Of a stretch of 64,000 nt of DNA, positions 7,556 to 17,040 are shown piece after piece; the stretch's first letter is position 1; each line of letters begins with the position of its first letter. Source of the DNA: Janibacter indicus (GTDB lineage: Bacteria; Actinomycetota; Actinomycetes; Actinomycetales; Dermatophilaceae); contig NZ_FWXN01000012.1 in NCBI RefSeq assembly GCF_900176385.1, forward strand, positions 85,621 through 149,620, in the 5' to 3' direction. The position numbers and the translations under genes are program-made. The notes beneath the pieces were generated by a model. That model saw nothing but the letters and a program-made list of their open reading frames with translations, made no database searches and was not told where the DNA came from.

Positions 7556-9700
7556 TCAGGCGGGCCCGTCGCCGTCCGCGCGGTCGGCCGGCGGCGCCTG
7601 ACGGATCTCGGTCGTCGGGTCCTCGGCATAGGGGCTCGCGCCCTCCTGGGCCGCCCGGTCGATCGCGTCGGTCACCCGAGCGTCACCCTGGCTCGCCTCA
7701 CCGTGCGCTGCCTCGCGCTCGACGCTCGAGGGCACCGTCACCGGGGCGCCCTGCTCGGCCTCGCGCTTGCGCACGGCCTCCTGCTCCGCGGGGGTGAGCA
7801 CCGGCGGGATCGTCGAGATCGTGCGGTGCTCGCTGCTCAGCCACGTCGGGCGGACCGGGCGCTTGCGCACGTCGGCGAAGATCTCGGCGAGCTCCTTGGC
7901 GTTGAGCGTCTCGTGCTCGAGCAGCTCGAGGACGAGGCGGTCGAGGATGTCGCGGTTGTCGTTGAGCGCGTGCCAGGCCTCGTCGTGGGCGTCCTCGATG
8001 AAGCGGCGCACCTCCTCGTCGACGATGGCGGCGATGTTCTCGGAGTAGTCGCGCTGGTGGCCCATGTCGCGGCCGAGGAAGACCTCGCCCTGGGACTGGC
8101 CGAGCTTGACCGCGCCGATGCGCTCGCTCATGCCGAACTCGGTGACCATCTTGCGGGCCATCGACGTCGCCTTCTCGATGTCGTTGGACGCACCGGTCGA
8201 CGGGTCGTGGAAGATGATCTCCTCCGCGACGCGGCCACCGAGGGCGTAGGCGAGCTGGTCGAGGATCTCGTTGCGGGTCGTCGAGTACTTGTCGTCGACG
8301 GGCAGCACCATCGTGTAGCCGAGGGCCCGGCCACGCGGCAGGATCGTGATCTTGGTGACCGGGTCGGTGTGGTTCATCGCCGCGGCGACGAGCGCGTGCC
8401 CGCCCTCGTGGTAGGCGGTGATCTTGCGCTCCTGCGCGCTCATGATCCGGGTGCGCTTCTGCGGGCCGGCGATGACCCGGTCGATGGCCTCGTCGAGGAT
8501 CGCGTCGTCGATGAACTGCTTGTCCGAGCGCGCGGTGAGCAGCGCCGCCTCGTTGAGCACGTTGGCCAGGTCGGCACCGGTCATGCCCGGGGTACGGCGG
8601 GCGACGGCGAGCAGGTCGACACCGGGAGCCATCGGCTTGCCGGCGGCGTGCACCTCGAGGATGCGGTGCCGGCCGAGCATGTCGGGATTCTCGACGGCGA
8701 TCTGGCGGTCGAAGCGGCCCGGGCGCAGCAGCGCCGGGTCGAGGATGTCGGGGCGGTTGGTCGCCGCGATGAGGATGACATTGGTCTTGACGTCGAAGCC
8801 GTCCATCTCGACGAGCAGCTGGTTGAGCGTCTGCTCGCGCTCGTCGTGACCACCGCCGAGACCGGCGCCACGGTGACGACCGACGGCGTCGATCTCGTCG
8901 ACGAAGATGATCGCCGGCTGGTTGGCCTTGGCCTGCTCGAAGAGGTCGCGCACCCGGCTGGCACCGACACCGACGAACATCTCGACGAAGTCCGAGCCGG
9001 AGATCGAGTAGAAGGGCACGCCCGCCTCGCCGGCCACGGCGCGCGCGAGCAGCGTCTTACCGGTACCGGGCTGGCCGTAGAGCAGCACGCCCTTGGGGAT
9101 CTTGGCGCCGACGGCGAGGAACTTGCCGGAGTCGCGCAGGAACTCGACGATCTCGTGCAGCTCCTCGACCGCCTCGTCGGCACCGGCGACGTCGGCGAAG
9201 GTCACCTTGGGGGTGTCCTTGGTCGCGAGCTTGGCCTTGGACTTGCCGAACTGCATGACCTTGGAGCCGCCGCCCTGGGCCTGGCTGATGATGAACCAGA
9301 AGAGGGCGACGAGCAGCAGGAGCGGCAGGAGCGAGAGCAGCAGGCTCGACCACACGCTCGGGGTCTCGACGGTGTCGTTCTGCACGCCGTCGACGTTGTC
9401 CTCGACGATGTCGAGCATGTGCGAGGCGCGGGCGTCGATGAACTCGGTCTCGACCTTGTCGGCGTCCTTGACCGCCTCGCCGTCGGAGTAGGTCTCGCCC
9501 TCCTTGAGGTCGAGCTGCAGCAGGTTGTCGGTCGTGAAGTGGGCCTTGTCCACCTTGCCGTCGGTGACGAGCTTTTCGGCGGCGGAGGTGTCCACCCGCG
9601 CGTAGTCCCCGCCACCACGGGTGGTGAACATCAGGACGAAGACTGCGATGAGCAGCAGCGCCCAGAAGGCGGGGGCACGGAAGATCTTCTTGGCGTTCAT
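7556..9700 (-). CDS. ftsH: ATP-dependent zinc metalloprotease FtsH
   Basis: FtsH is a membrane-anchored AAA+ protease that degrades misfolded and regulatory proteins. The 714 residues hold a first membrane helix (about 10-27), an extracytoplasmic domain, a second helix (about 116-138), the AAA module with Walker A GQPGTGKT (209-216) and Walker B IIFVDEID (264-271), the second region of homology [18 protein letters not shown], and the protease motif HEGGH (431-435). Walker A carries Gln where Pro is usual (GPPGTGKT); the key Lys and Thr are intact. The C-terminus is a long acidic low-complexity tail. It is the first gene of the folate operon; its promoter should lie in 9701-9850. Confidence 0.96.
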   Translation of the reverse strand: MNAKKIFRAPAFWALLLIAVFVLMFTTRGGGDYARVDTSAAEKLVTDGKVDKAHFTTDNLLQLDLKEGETYSDGEAVKDADKVETEFIDARASHMLDIVEDNVDGVQNDTVETPSVWSSLLLSLLPLLLLVALFWFIISQAQGGGSKVMQFGKSKAKLATKDTPKVTFADVAGADEAVEELHEIVEFLRDSGKFLAVGAKIPKGVLLYGQPGTGKTLLARAVAGEAGVPFYSISGSDFVEMFVGVGASRVRDLFEQAKANQPAIIFVDEIDAVGRHRGAGLGGGHDEREQTLNQLLVEMDGFDVKTNVILIAATNRPDILDPALLRPGRFDRQIAVENPDMLGRHRILEVHAAGKPMAPGVDLLAVARRTPGMTGADLANVLNEAALLTARSDKQFIDDAILDEAIDRVIAGPQKRTRIMSAQERKITAYHEGGHALVAAAMNHTDPVTKITILPRGRALGYTMVLPVDDKYSTTRNEILDQLAYALGGRVAEEIIFHDPSTGASNDIEKATSMARKMVTEFGMSERIGAVKLGQSQGEVFLGRDMGHQRDYSENIAAIVDEEVRRFIEDAHDEAWHALNDNRDILDRLVLELLEHETLNAKELAEIFADVRKRPVRPTWLSSEHRTISTIPPVLTPAEQEAVRKREAEQGAPVTVPSSVEREAAHGEASQGDARVTDAIDRAAQEGASPYAEDPTTEIRQAPPADRADGDGPA

Positions 9701-9850
9701 ACGGGTACGGGGGCTTCCCGGACTTCCTGACTCGACGACGTGGCGGCCACCGGCAGGGCCGGGGCAATCAGGACGAAACTACCTGACCGCCGCCCACCAG
9801 CGGCTATCTGGCCAACGACCACCCATCCCCCGGTGTTCCCGGCCCCTCCC
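9701..9850. other. Upstream region of ftsH
   Basis: The 270-base gap between hpt and ftsH has a less GC-rich part here (around 9760-9800) where the ftsH promoter is expected, followed by a repeat array at 9851-9960. No conserved promoter hexamers could be assigned with confidence. Confidence 0.3.
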
Positions 9851-9960
9851 GGTGGTCGAGCTTCGAGGAGCGCAGCGACGCATCGGTGGTCGAGCTGCGA
9901 GGAGCGCAGCGACACATCGGTGGTCGAGGTGCGAGGAGCGCAGCGACGAGCCTCGAGACC
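9851..9960. repeat. Three tandem 34-bp intergenic repeats between hpt and ftsH
   Basis: Units start at 9851, 9885 and 9919. Each begins GGTGGTCGAGCTNCGAGGAG and continues CGCAGCGACNCATC; the third differs at the end, finishing GACGAGCCTCGAGACC. The same core (GGTCGAGGTGCGAG...CAGCGAGCCTCGAGACC) occurs as two 34-base copies at 15203-15297. The ends GGTCGAG and CTCGAGACC are inverted, so complete units can fold into hairpins. Confidence 0.85.
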
Positions 9961-9970
9961 CCGCGCCCCG

Positions 9971-10522
<552 letters not shown>

Positions 10523-10550
10523 AGCTCTCCTTGCTCGGGTCGGGCGGCTC

Positions 10551-11555
10551 TCATTGTCCACCAGGTGCACGTGCGATGTGCACCCGGTCGCGGTCTCGGC
10601 GCACCCTCAGGTCGCCGGGCAGGTGGAGTGGTCCCTGGCCGTGCCAGTCGGTGACGAGCCAGTCGCAGGCGGCGACGTGACCGGCCGTCAGGTCTCCTGC
10701 CGGCGCCCCGGAGCGCAGCAGCAGGCGCCGCCAGACCCGGGAGCGAAGGGCGGGGGCCAGCTCCGCGAGCTCCCCCACCGGCACCCCGGCCGGGTCGTCG
10801 TCGGGCGTGGCCCGCTCAGCGAGGTCGTCGAGCAGGTCGGCGTCGTCGCGCAGCAGGTCGGCGCTGCGGACCAGCGCCTCGGCGATGCCGGGCCCGAGGT
10901 CGCCCTCGAGGTCGGCGAGCGCCTGCCGCGCGCGCACCCGGGCGTAGGCGCGGTCGGAGTTCATCGGGTCCTCCCACGGCGTGAGGCCCCACTCCTGACA
11001 GGCCTGCCGGGTCGTGGCGCGCGGCAGGTGCAGCAGCGGCCGGGCGAAGGGAGTCCCCTCCCGGACCACGAGCACGGCCATGCCGGCCAGGGACCGCGCA
11101 CCGGAGCCGCGGGCGAGCCCGAGCAGCACCTGCTCGGCCTGGTCGTCGCGGGTGTGCCCGAGGAGCACGAGGTGGGCGGGGTGGTCCTCACCCATCGCGG
11201 CCGCGGTCTCGGCGAGAGCCGCGTAGCGCGCCTCGCGCGCGGCCGCCTCGAGGCCCTCGCCGCTCGCGGTGACGAGTGTCGGGACCACGGCGACCGGCCC
11301 GAGCCCGAGGTCGGCGCAGTGCTGGGCCGCGAGGAGCGCGACGTCGGCGGACTCCTCCTGCAGCTGGTGGTCGACGATGATCGCGCCCGCGGTGACGTCG
11401 TGCGCCGGCGCCTCGGCCGCCAGAGCGGCGGCGAGCGCGAGGGAGTCGGCTCCCCCGCTCACCGCGGCGAGCGCCAGCGAGCCCGCGGGCAGTCCCGCGA
11501 GAGCCGCGCGGACCCCCCTTCGGCACTCGGCCTGGGAGGGGTGACCGGCGCCCAC
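10551..11555 (-). CDS. tilS: tRNA(Ile)-lysidine synthetase
   Basis: TilS modifies C34 of the CAU-anticodon isoleucine tRNA with lysine using ATP, making PPi. The 334-residue protein has the PP-loop SGGADS near residue 29, the HTRDDQAEQ motif typical of the family, and a C-terminal TilS substrate-binding region ending in RRDRDRVHIA. The GTG at 11555 lies one base after the preceding stop, which fixes the start. The order tilS-hpt upstream of ftsH is conserved in actinobacteria. Confidence 0.92.
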   Translation of the reverse strand: MGAGHPSQAECRRGVRAALAGLPAGSLALAAVSGGADSLALAAALAAEAPAHDVTAGAIIVDHQLQEESADVALLAAQHCADLGLGPVAVVPTLVTASGEGLEAAAREARYAALAETAAAMGEDHPAHLVLLGHTRDDQAEQVLLGLARGSGARSLAGMAVLVVREGTPFARPLLHLPRATTRQACQEWGLTPWEDPMNSDRAYARVRARQALADLEGDLGPGIAEALVRSADLLRDDADLLDDLAERATPDDDPAGVPVGELAELAPALRSRVWRRLLLRSGAPAGDLTAGHVAACDWLVTDWHGQGPLHLPGDLRVRRDRDRVHIARAPGGQ

Positions 11556-11556
11556 G

Positions 11557-12600
11557 TCAGCCGTGGACCCGCTGCACCCAGGCGGCGGGTTCGGTGATCT
11601 CGCGTGCGGTGGGCAGCGTCTCGGGCGAGGTCCACACGGCGTTGAAGCCGTCGACGCCGACGGCGTCCTGGACCGTGCGGACAAAGGTGGCGCCGTCGCG
11701 GTACTGACGCATCTTGGCCTCGAGGCCGAGGAGGCGACGCAGCAGACGGTCGACGGCACCGGCGCCCTTGCGGCGCTTGGTGAAGCGGGCCCGGATCGTC
11801 GCCACGGTCGGGACGTGCTCGGGGCCGACGTCGTCCATGACGACGTCGGCGTGGCCCTCGAGCAGCGACATCACGGCGGTGACCTGGGCCATCCGCTCGC
11901 GCTGCTCGGGCATGATGACGAGCTCGGCCAGGCCCTGGCTGTCGCCGGAGAACACCCGCGGCAGCTGGGTGGTCACCTGCTCGAGGCGGGTGCGCAGGGC
12001 CTCGGAGTCGGGCATGAGGTCGCCGGCGAGGCTGCGGGCGCTGGTAACGAGGTGGTCGCGCAGCCACGGCACCGCGGTGAACTGCACCCGGTGGGTCTCC
12101 TCGTGGAGGCAGACCCACAGGCGGAAGTCGCGGGGCACGGCGTCGATGTCGCGCTCTGTCGCGACGATGTTGGGCGCGACGAGGAGCAGCGCCGGGTCTC
12201 CCTCGGGCGCCAGGTCGTACTGGCCCAGCACCTTGGTCGAGAGGAAGGCGAGCATTCCGCCGGCCTCGGCCCCGGTGATCTTGGAGCCGACGGCCTGGGC
12301 GGCCGCGGAGGGCTCCTTGGTCTTGCGACGCGACGCGGCCTCGAAGGCAGGGTCGAGCATGCCCGACATCGACGCGGCGTTGACCTCGATCCACGTGCGG
12401 CGATCGATGACAAGCGGAGCGGGCGCGTCACCGGGAGCGCGCAGCCGGGAGGTCGCGGCGACCGGCTCGACGGCCTGCCCCGCCAGCGCCCGGATCTCCT
12501 CGACGGCCTCGACCGCCTCCTCGGGGCTGACGTCGGGGCCGGGCGGCACGAGCCGCGTGCCCGCGGAGGTGGCGAACTTCCAGTCCACGTAGTTGGTCAC
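11557..12600 (-). CDS. Zinc-dependent metalloprotease, DUF2342 family
   Basis: A 347-residue actinobacterial protein with the zinc protease motif HEXXH as LHEETHRVQF (about residues 170-180). The region WIEVNAASM near residue 75, the LRDHL helix after the HEXXH motif, and LEGHADVVMDDVG carry conserved family features. Substrates are unknown; the gene is regularly next to dacB and tilS, hinting at a cell-wall or envelope role (inference). The GTG start at 12600 follows a TAGGGT element by 6 bases with no ribosome site, suggesting a leaderless message. Confidence 0.88.
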   Translation of the reverse strand: MTNYVDWKFATSAGTRLVPPGPDVSPEEAVEAVEEIRALAGQAVEPVAATSRLRAPGDAPAPLVIDRRTWIEVNAASMSGMLDPAFEAASRRKTKEPSAAAQAVGSKITGAEAGGMLAFLSTKVLGQYDLAPEGDPALLLVAPNIVATERDIDAVPRDFRLWVCLHEETHRVQFTAVPWLRDHLVTSARSLAGDLMPDSEALRTRLEQVTTQLPRVFSGDSQGLAELVIMPEQRERMAQVTAVMSLLEGHADVVMDDVGPEHVPTVATIRARFTKRRKGAGAVDRLLRRLLGLEAKMRQYRDGATFVRTVQDAVGVDGFNAVWTSPETLPTAREITEPAAWVQRVHG

Positions 12601-12606
12601 GGTGCC

Positions 12607-12612
12607 ACCCTA
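12607..12612 (-). promoter_or_regulatory. Putative -10 element for leaderless transcription of the DUF2342 gene
   Basis: On the minus strand this reads TAGGGT, ending 6 bases before the GTG start. That is the spacing at which the transcript would begin at the start codon. Confidence 0.5.
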
Positions 12613-12632
12613 CGGAGCCGGTCCACGTCGAG

Positions 12633-14027
12633 TCAGCGGCAGCCGCAGTCGGTGAGGTCGGCGACGACCTCGTCGAGGGCCGCGCGGGCGCCGAGCGTGC
12701 CCGTCGTCGAGGGCACCCGGTCGGCGACCAGCACATAGGTGAGCAGCCGGCCGTCGGCGGTCGTCGTCGTCCCGGCGAGGGCGGAGGTGCCGGTGAGGGT
12801 GCCGGTCTTGGCGCGGGCGATGCCGGCGGCCCCACGGGACTCCTCGACGAGGAAGCGGTCGTGGAGCGTGCCGGTGAGGCCCGCGATCGGCAGGTCGGAC
12901 AGCACCCGGGTCATGCTCGTGGCGCTGCCGGTGATGCCCAGCTGCATGACATCGGAGATCACCCGCGCAGGCACGACCTGGCCCGAGCTGAGGCCGCTGT
13001 TGTCCCTGAGCTTGGCCCCGGTCATGTCGACCCCGGCGTCCTCCAGCGTCGTGCGGACCCAGCGGGTCACCTCGGCGAAGCTCGCCCCGGCGCCGTCGGC
13101 GACCGCGGCCTGGCGCGCGACGTTTTCGGTGAGGGCGTTGTCGGAGTGGTCGAGGGCGAGCGCGAGGACGTCGCCGAGCGGGGCCGACTCGACGGACCCG
13201 AGCTCCTCGGCCCCCTGGGGGGCCGGGGTGCGCCACGTGCGGGAGGAGTCGTCGACGCTGACGGACACGCCCGCCTTCTTCAGCTGGGCAGCGAAGGCCT
13301 TGAGGACGACGCGCTCGGGCACCTTGGGTGAGGGCTTGAAGGGCTCGGGCCGGTCGCCGGCGAGCCCGACCATCGACACGCCCTGCGTGTAGCCGGCGGC
13401 GACGTCGGCCATGGACCAGCCCGGCGCGTAGCGCTGCCCCGCCGCGTACGTCGCGTCGAGGCGAAGGGAGTAGCGCGTCCCTCCCTTCGTCTGCAGCGAG
13501 GCGGCCACCTCCTCGGCGAGGTCGGCCAGGCCCGCCCGGCCCTCGACCGCGGTCGGGTCACCGGCACCCTTGGCCAGCATCGTGTCGCCGGAGGCGACGA
13601 GGACCAGCTCGTCGCCCTCGCCCTGCACGACCGTGGTCTTCATCGTCGTCGTCAGGTCGGTGCGCTCGGCGACCGCGGCCGCCGTGAGGAGCTTGGCCGT
13701 CGAGGCGGGCGTCTGCGCGCGGTCCTCGTCCTGGGCCCACAGGGTGTCGCCGGTGAGCGCGTCGCGGACGACGACGCCGACGCGCGGCCCGAGGGCGGAG
13801 GCCCCGACGTCACCACGCAGCTCACGGGCCAGCCCCTGCTCGGTCGGGACCGGTGCCGTGGTCGACGCGGCGGGCAGGACCGACTCGGCCGGCTGGTACT
13901 CGGGGGCCTGCTCGGCGACCGCCTCGTCGATGGTGAGGACGCCCGGGACGCGGTCGTGGGCGTCGGCGAAGCCGTAGCCGACGGCGAGGGCTGCGACAGA
14001 GGTCACGGCGATCAGAGTGCGGCGCAC
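12633..14027 (-). CDS. dacB: D-alanyl-D-alanine carboxypeptidase / PBP4 family
   Basis: A secreted peptidoglycan carboxypeptidase/endopeptidase of 464 residues. It has an N-terminal signal or anchor helix (about 3-21) and all three penicillin-binding motifs: SXXK as STAK (109-112), SXN as SDN (295-297) and KTG as KTGT (407-410). The large insert between the first two motifs is typical for the PBP4 class (S13 peptidases). It lies 32 bases before the DUF2342 gene and diverges from ppa with 85 bases between. Confidence 0.92.
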   Translation of the reverse strand: MRRTLIAVTSVAALAVGYGFADAHDRVPGVLTIDEAVAEQAPEYQPAESVLPAASTTAPVPTEQGLARELRGDVGASALGPRVGVVVRDALTGDTLWAQDEDRAQTPASTAKLLTAAAVAERTDLTTTMKTTVVQGEGDELVLVASGDTMLAKGAGDPTAVEGRAGLADLAEEVAASLQTKGGTRYSLRLDATYAAGQRYAPGWSMADVAAGYTQGVSMVGLAGDRPEPFKPSPKVPERVVLKAFAAQLKKAGVSVSVDDSSRTWRTPAPQGAEELGSVESAPLGDVLALALDHSDNALTENVARQAAVADGAGASFAEVTRWVRTTLEDAGVDMTGAKLRDNSGLSSGQVVPARVISDVMQLGITGSATSMTRVLSDLPIAGLTGTLHDRFLVEESRGAAGIARAKTGTLTGTSALAGTTTTADGRLLTYVLVADRVPSTTGTLGARAALDEVVADLTDCGCR

Positions 14028-14112
14028 GCGCGGCCCCCTGCGGTGAATTGGCGGTGGTGGTGGAACACTGGGCCCGAGAATAGTTCACCCGTCACAGACA
14101 AGAGGTACGACT

Positions 14113-14745
14113 GTGGAGTTCGACGTCACCATCGAGATCCCGAAGGGCCAGAAGAACAAGTACGAGGTCGACCACGAGACCGGTCGCATCCGCCTCGACC
14201 GCATGCTCTTCACCTCCATGGCCTACCCGAGCGACTACGGCTACGTCGAGGACAGCCTCGGCGAGGACGGCGACCCGCTCGACGCGCTGGTGCTGCTCGA
14301 CGAGCCGACCTGGCCCGGCTGCCTCGTGCGGGCGCGGCCGATCGGCATGTTCCACATGCGCGACGAGGCCGGCGGCGACGACAAGGTCCTGTGCGTCCCG
14401 GCCGGCGACCCACGCAAGGAGGGCATCAAGGAGCTCGAGGACATCAGCGAGTTCTGGCGCCTGGAGATCCAGCACTTCTTCGAGACCTACAAGGACCTCG
14501 AGCCCGGCAAGTCCGTCGAGGGTGCCCACTGGGTCGGCCGCGAGGAGGCGGAGCGCACCGTCACCGAGGCCATCGAGCGCGCCAAGGCCGCCGGCATGAG
14601 CACCGCCCGCTGGACGATGCCGACCTCGGCCCACTCGCAGGCCCACCCCGACGCCTCCCACTCGCCGGAGGACATCGAGGCCGCTTCCGCGCGCGCCCAC
14701 GAGGAGCTCGCGACGAAGGACAAGCCGCTCAGCGACGACGAGTGA
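14113..14745 (+). CDS. ppa: Inorganic pyrophosphatase with C-terminal extension
   Basis: Soluble family I pyrophosphatase hydrolysing PPi to phosphate. Active-site regions are [27 protein letters not shown] and the metal-binding [10 protein letters not shown]. At 210 residues it is about 40 longer than the usual about 165-170; the extra acidic/His-rich tail starts after about residue 165 ([14 protein letters not shown]) and is of unknown use. GAGGT lies just upstream of the GTG start. The end overlaps the convergent SRPBCC gene by 17 bases. A membrane PPi pump is encoded at 36366. Confidence 0.95.
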   Translation: MEFDVTIEIPKGQKNKYEVDHETGRIRLDRMLFTSMAYPSDYGYVEDSLGEDGDPLDALVLLDEPTWPGCLVRARPIGMFHMRDEAGGDDKVLCVPAGDPRKEGIKELEDISEFWRLEIQHFFETYKDLEPGKSVEGAHWVGREEAERTVTEAIERAKAAGMSTARWTMPTSAHSQAHPDASHSPEDIEAASARAHEELATKDKPLSDDE

Positions 14746-15178
14746 TCTCGCGCGCCAACCCGCGGCGGCCCTGCCGCATCATCCACGCGTGGTTGGCCCG
14801 CAGCACCGCAGGCGAGAGGGTCGCCGCCCGGGACCACCGGGCGGCGACCCTCACGTCTTGGTCGAAGACCGCGCTCGTCCCGCCCCGCGGGTCGCTGCCG
14901 ATCGTCCACCCGGCCCACCCCGCAAGGTCACCGTCGAGGCGCACCCGCAGGTGGCCCCCTTCGCGGTCCTCGATCTCGCGGGTGAGGACCAGGTGCAGGG
15001 TCAGGGGCAGGGCGCTGCGGATCCGCCCGCGGCCGGACGTCTGGTCGATCCGCTCGAGCGAGCGGATCTGTGGCCACCACCGCGGGTAGCCCTCGATGTC
15101 GGCGAGCGCCGCGACGACCGCGTCCCGCGGAGCGTCGAGCACCCACTCGTGGTGGAAGACGAAGCGCGGCCCTGGCAC
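14729..15178 (-). CDS. SRPBCC (START-like) family protein
   Basis: A 149-residue protein with the polyketide cyclase/START-like fold pattern: [33 protein letters not shown], then alternating strands and a long C-terminal helix with [15 protein letters not shown]. Such proteins bind small hydrophobic ligands; the ligand is unknown. The GTG at 15178 is chosen because a GGAGGGGAG stretch lies upstream and no other start fits. It diverges from the alpha/beta hydrolase gene; the gap holds two 34-base repeats. Confidence 0.75.
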   Translation of the reverse strand: MPGPRFVFHHEWVLDAPRDAVVAALADIEGYPRWWPQIRSLERIDQTSGRGRIRSALPLTLHLVLTREIEDREGGHLRVRLDGDLAGWAGWTIGSDPRGGTSAVFDQDVRVAARWSRAATLSPAVLRANHAWMMRQGRRGLAREITRRR

Positions 15179-15202
15179 CTGCCCATCCTGCTCCCCTCCG
15201 TT

Positions 15203-15236
15203 GGTCGAGGTGCGAGCGCCAGCGAGCCTCGAGACC
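15203..15236. repeat. 34-bp intergenic repeat, copy 1
   Basis: Sequence GGTCGAGGTGCGAGCGCCAG followed by CGAGCCTCGAGACC. It is near-identical to the copy at 15264-15297 and related to the array at 9851-9960. The GGTC/GACC and CGAG/CTCG ends are inverted. Confidence 0.85.
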
Positions 15237-15263
15237 ACCGGCCCTTCCGCGGTCCACCACGTG

Positions 15264-15297
15264 GGTCGAGGTGCGAGCGCCAGCGAGCCTCGAGACC
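15264..15297. repeat. 34-bp intergenic repeat, copy 2
   Basis: Second copy of the 15203 element in the same orientation, 27 bases after the first, in the divergent region between the SRPBCC and hydrolase genes. Confidence 0.85.
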
Positions 15298-15316
15298 ACC
15301 GGCCCAGAGCGTCAAC

Positions 15317-15322
15317 TACGTT
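15317..15322 (+). promoter_or_regulatory. Putative -10 element for leaderless alpha/beta hydrolase gene
   Basis: TACGTT ends 6 bases before the GTG at 15329, and no ribosome site is present. Confidence 0.4.
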
Positions 15323-15328
15323 GGCCTC

Positions 15329-16222
15329 GTGCGCTACTACTCCCGCGACGGACTGACCTTCGACCTCGACGACCTCGGCCCGCAGGAGGGTGACGTCGTC
15401 GTCCTGCTGCACGGCTGGCCGCAGGACCGTACGTCGTGGCACTCGGTGGCGCCGCGGCTGGCCGAGGCCGGGCTGCGGGTCCTCGCGCCCGACCTGCGCG
15501 GCTACTCCCCCGGCGCCCGCCCGGGCAACCACCTCGACTACGTCATCACCGAGATCGTCGGCGACGTGACCGCGCTCCTCGACGAGGTCGGCGCGGAACG
15601 GGCGCACGTCGTCGGCCACGACTGGGGCGGGGCGCTGGCCTGGGCGATCGCCGCCCGCGAGCCCGACCGAGTCGAGACCCTCACGGTGCTGTCCACGCCG
15701 AGCCCCGCCGGGATGGCCGCCGGCATGCGATCCGGTGACCAGCTCAAGCACTCCTGGTACATGGCCCTCTTCGCCCTGCCGGTGCTGCCGGTCCTCTTCT
15801 TCCGACTCTTCGCCCAGCAGGTCCTCGAGCGGATCGGCATGCCCCGCGAGCGCGCCGCCCACGACGCCCGCCGGCTGAAGACCCCGGGCGCCGCCGAGGG
15901 GACCTTCGCCTGGTACCGGGCCGCCCTCTCCCCCACCCTCATGTGGCGCAAGCGCCGGTCGAAGGGCGGTCCCCGCCGCAGCGTGCACCGTCGCGTCATC
16001 CCGACGGCCTACGTCTGGGGGACGAAGGACCCCGCCTTCGGCGAGGTCGCGACCCAACGCACGGTCGAGCAGCTGCGCCGTCGCGCCGGCGACCAGCCCG
16101 AGCTGGCGATCATCCGTCCCCTCGACACCGGGCACTGGCTCATGGAGACCCACCCCGAGGTCGTCGCCGACGTCGTCCTCGAGCGGATCGGCACTCGGCG
16201 CGACGAGGCCCTCGCGGGCTGA
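15329..16222 (+). CDS. Alpha/beta hydrolase, epoxide hydrolase-like
   Basis: A 297-residue cytosolic alpha/beta hydrolase. The oxyanion-hole motif is HGWPQDRTSWH, the nucleophile elbow VVGHDWGGALAW has Asp as in epoxide hydrolases and haloalkane dehalogenases, and the base histidine is in DTGHWLMETHP. The cap region contains PVLPVLFFRLF. The family order and Asp nucleophile favour epoxide hydrolase; the substrate is unknown. The stop shares one base with the start of the next gene (TGATG). Confidence 0.82.
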   Translation: MRYYSRDGLTFDLDDLGPQEGDVVVLLHGWPQDRTSWHSVAPRLAEAGLRVLAPDLRGYSPGARPGNHLDYVITEIVGDVTALLDEVGAERAHVVGHDWGGALAWAIAAREPDRVETLTVLSTPSPAGMAAGMRSGDQLKHSWYMALFALPVLPVLFFRLFAQQVLERIGMPRERAAHDARRLKTPGAAEGTFAWYRAALSPTLMWRKRRSKGGPRRSVHRRVIPTAYVWGTKDPAFGEVATQRTVEQLRRRAGDQPELAIIRPLDTGHWLMETHPEVVADVVLERIGTRRDEALAG

Positions 16223-16641
16223 TGCGCGCCACACGTCGGGCGGTCCTGCTGGGCGGGCTCGCCCTGTCGGTCGGGGCGTGCGGCCGACGCAGCGACGCAA
16301 GAGCGGTCCAGGAGGCGCTGCAGTCCGCCGTCAGCGCCCTGCCGGTGTACGTCGACGGCCGGGTCCAGTACCAGGACTCGGCCTCGGCGGGCACGACGAT
16401 CAGCGGGGTGCTGACCCTGCAGGGCGCCGACCGCACGGCCGTCGCCGCCGCTCTCGGGTCCGTCCTCGAGGCGGTCGCCCGGACCTACCGGGAGCAGCCG
16501 CACGTCCGCACGGCGTTCGTGCGGCTGGAAGCCCACCCGACGGGCAACCCGGCTGAGCGGGTGCCCACAGCCGGCGTCGTTCCGCCGTCGACGGGGAGCA
16601 ACACGACCACCGAGGACCTCGAGGAGCACTTCGACCTCTGA
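16222..16641 (+). CDS. Small putative lipoprotein
   Basis: A 139-residue exported protein. The N-terminus RATRRAVLLGGLALSVGAC has twin arginines, a hydrophobic core and a lipobox-like VGAC; the twin-arginine or Sec route is possible. No known domain was recognised. It is translationally coupled to the hydrolase gene. The remainder is an alternating alpha/beta pattern with a Thr/Glu-rich C-terminus. Confidence 0.6.
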   Translation: MRATRRAVLLGGLALSVGACGRRSDARAVQEALQSAVSALPVYVDGRVQYQDSASAGTTISGVLTLQGADRTAVAAALGSVLEAVARTYREQPHVRTAFVRLEAHPTGNPAERVPTAGVVPPSTGSNTTTEDLEEHFDL

Positions 16642-16667
16642 GGTGCGCGCAGCGGCCGTCGACCCGA

Positions 16668-16697
16668 TTACGCGCCACGGGCACTCATCCGTATACT
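16668..16697 (+). promoter_or_regulatory. Promoter of tRNA-Thr
   Basis: A -10 element TATACT at 16692-16697 with a weak -35 TTACGC at 16668-16673 (18-base spacer) ends 24 bases before the tRNA. It is one of few good sigma-70-type hexamers in this GC-rich window. Confidence 0.55.
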
Positions 16698-16721
16698 CGT
16701 GCCTCGCGTCCACGGGCGCAT

Positions 16722-16798
16722 GCCGCCTTAGCTCAGTCGGCTAGAGCGTCTCACTCGTAATGAGAAGGTCGTCGGTTCGATTCCGACAGGCGGCTCCA
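16722..16798 (+). tRNA. tRNA-Thr (anticodon CGU)
   Basis: A cloverleaf can be drawn: acceptor GCCGCCT/AGGCGGC, D-arm with TTAGCTCAGTCGG, anticodon stem TCTCA/TGAGA with loop CTCGTAA (anticodon CGT at DNA level, reading ACG), and T-arm GTCGG-TTCGATT-CCGAC. The CCA end is encoded (discriminator T). Confidence 0.95.
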
Positions 16799-16800
16799 CG

Positions 16801-16830
16801 CGAAACCCTCGAGAAATCGGGGGTTTTCGT
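16801..16830 (+). terminator. Terminator-like hairpin after tRNA-Thr
   Basis: CGAAACCC pairs with GGGGTTTTCG across a short loop, ending in TTTTC. Confidence 0.5.
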
Positions 16831-16928
16831 CATTTCCGGGGCCCGTCCGGTCACGACTGCTCGCGCGCTGGTACCCCTCTGGTACCCCACCTCTCGACAG
16901 CGCAGGGGTGCCGGGCTGGGAGCCCGGC

Positions 16929-16966
16929 GTCGTTGGTGTCACCTGGTGTCGTTGGTGTCACCTGGT
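16929..16966. repeat. Two tandem copies of a 19-bp sequence
   Basis: GTCGTTGGTGTCACCTGGT is repeated head to tail without interruption, 130 bases after tRNA-Thr. Confidence 0.9.
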
Positions 16967-17040
16967 CCCCCTTCTCCGGGCAGCCGGGCGGCATCAACGC
17001 CGTCAGGCGACCCCGGGACCGCGATGACGCGCGGCCACAC

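Noticed and set aside
7106..9730. 874-codon plus-strand open frame over ftsH
   Set aside because: It mirrors ftsH in the opposite strand; the composition is the Val/Asp/Glu/Gly/Leu-rich pattern typical of shadow frames in high-GC DNA, with no domain.
9851..9960. CRISPR-like array between hpt and ftsH
   Set aside because: The three units are directly adjacent with no unique spacers, and no cas genes are near.
16751..16942. Minus-strand reading frame ending WSRLSESNRRPSHYE
   Set aside because: It is the antisense of tRNA-Thr; this peptide is a well-known false gene created by tRNA sequence.
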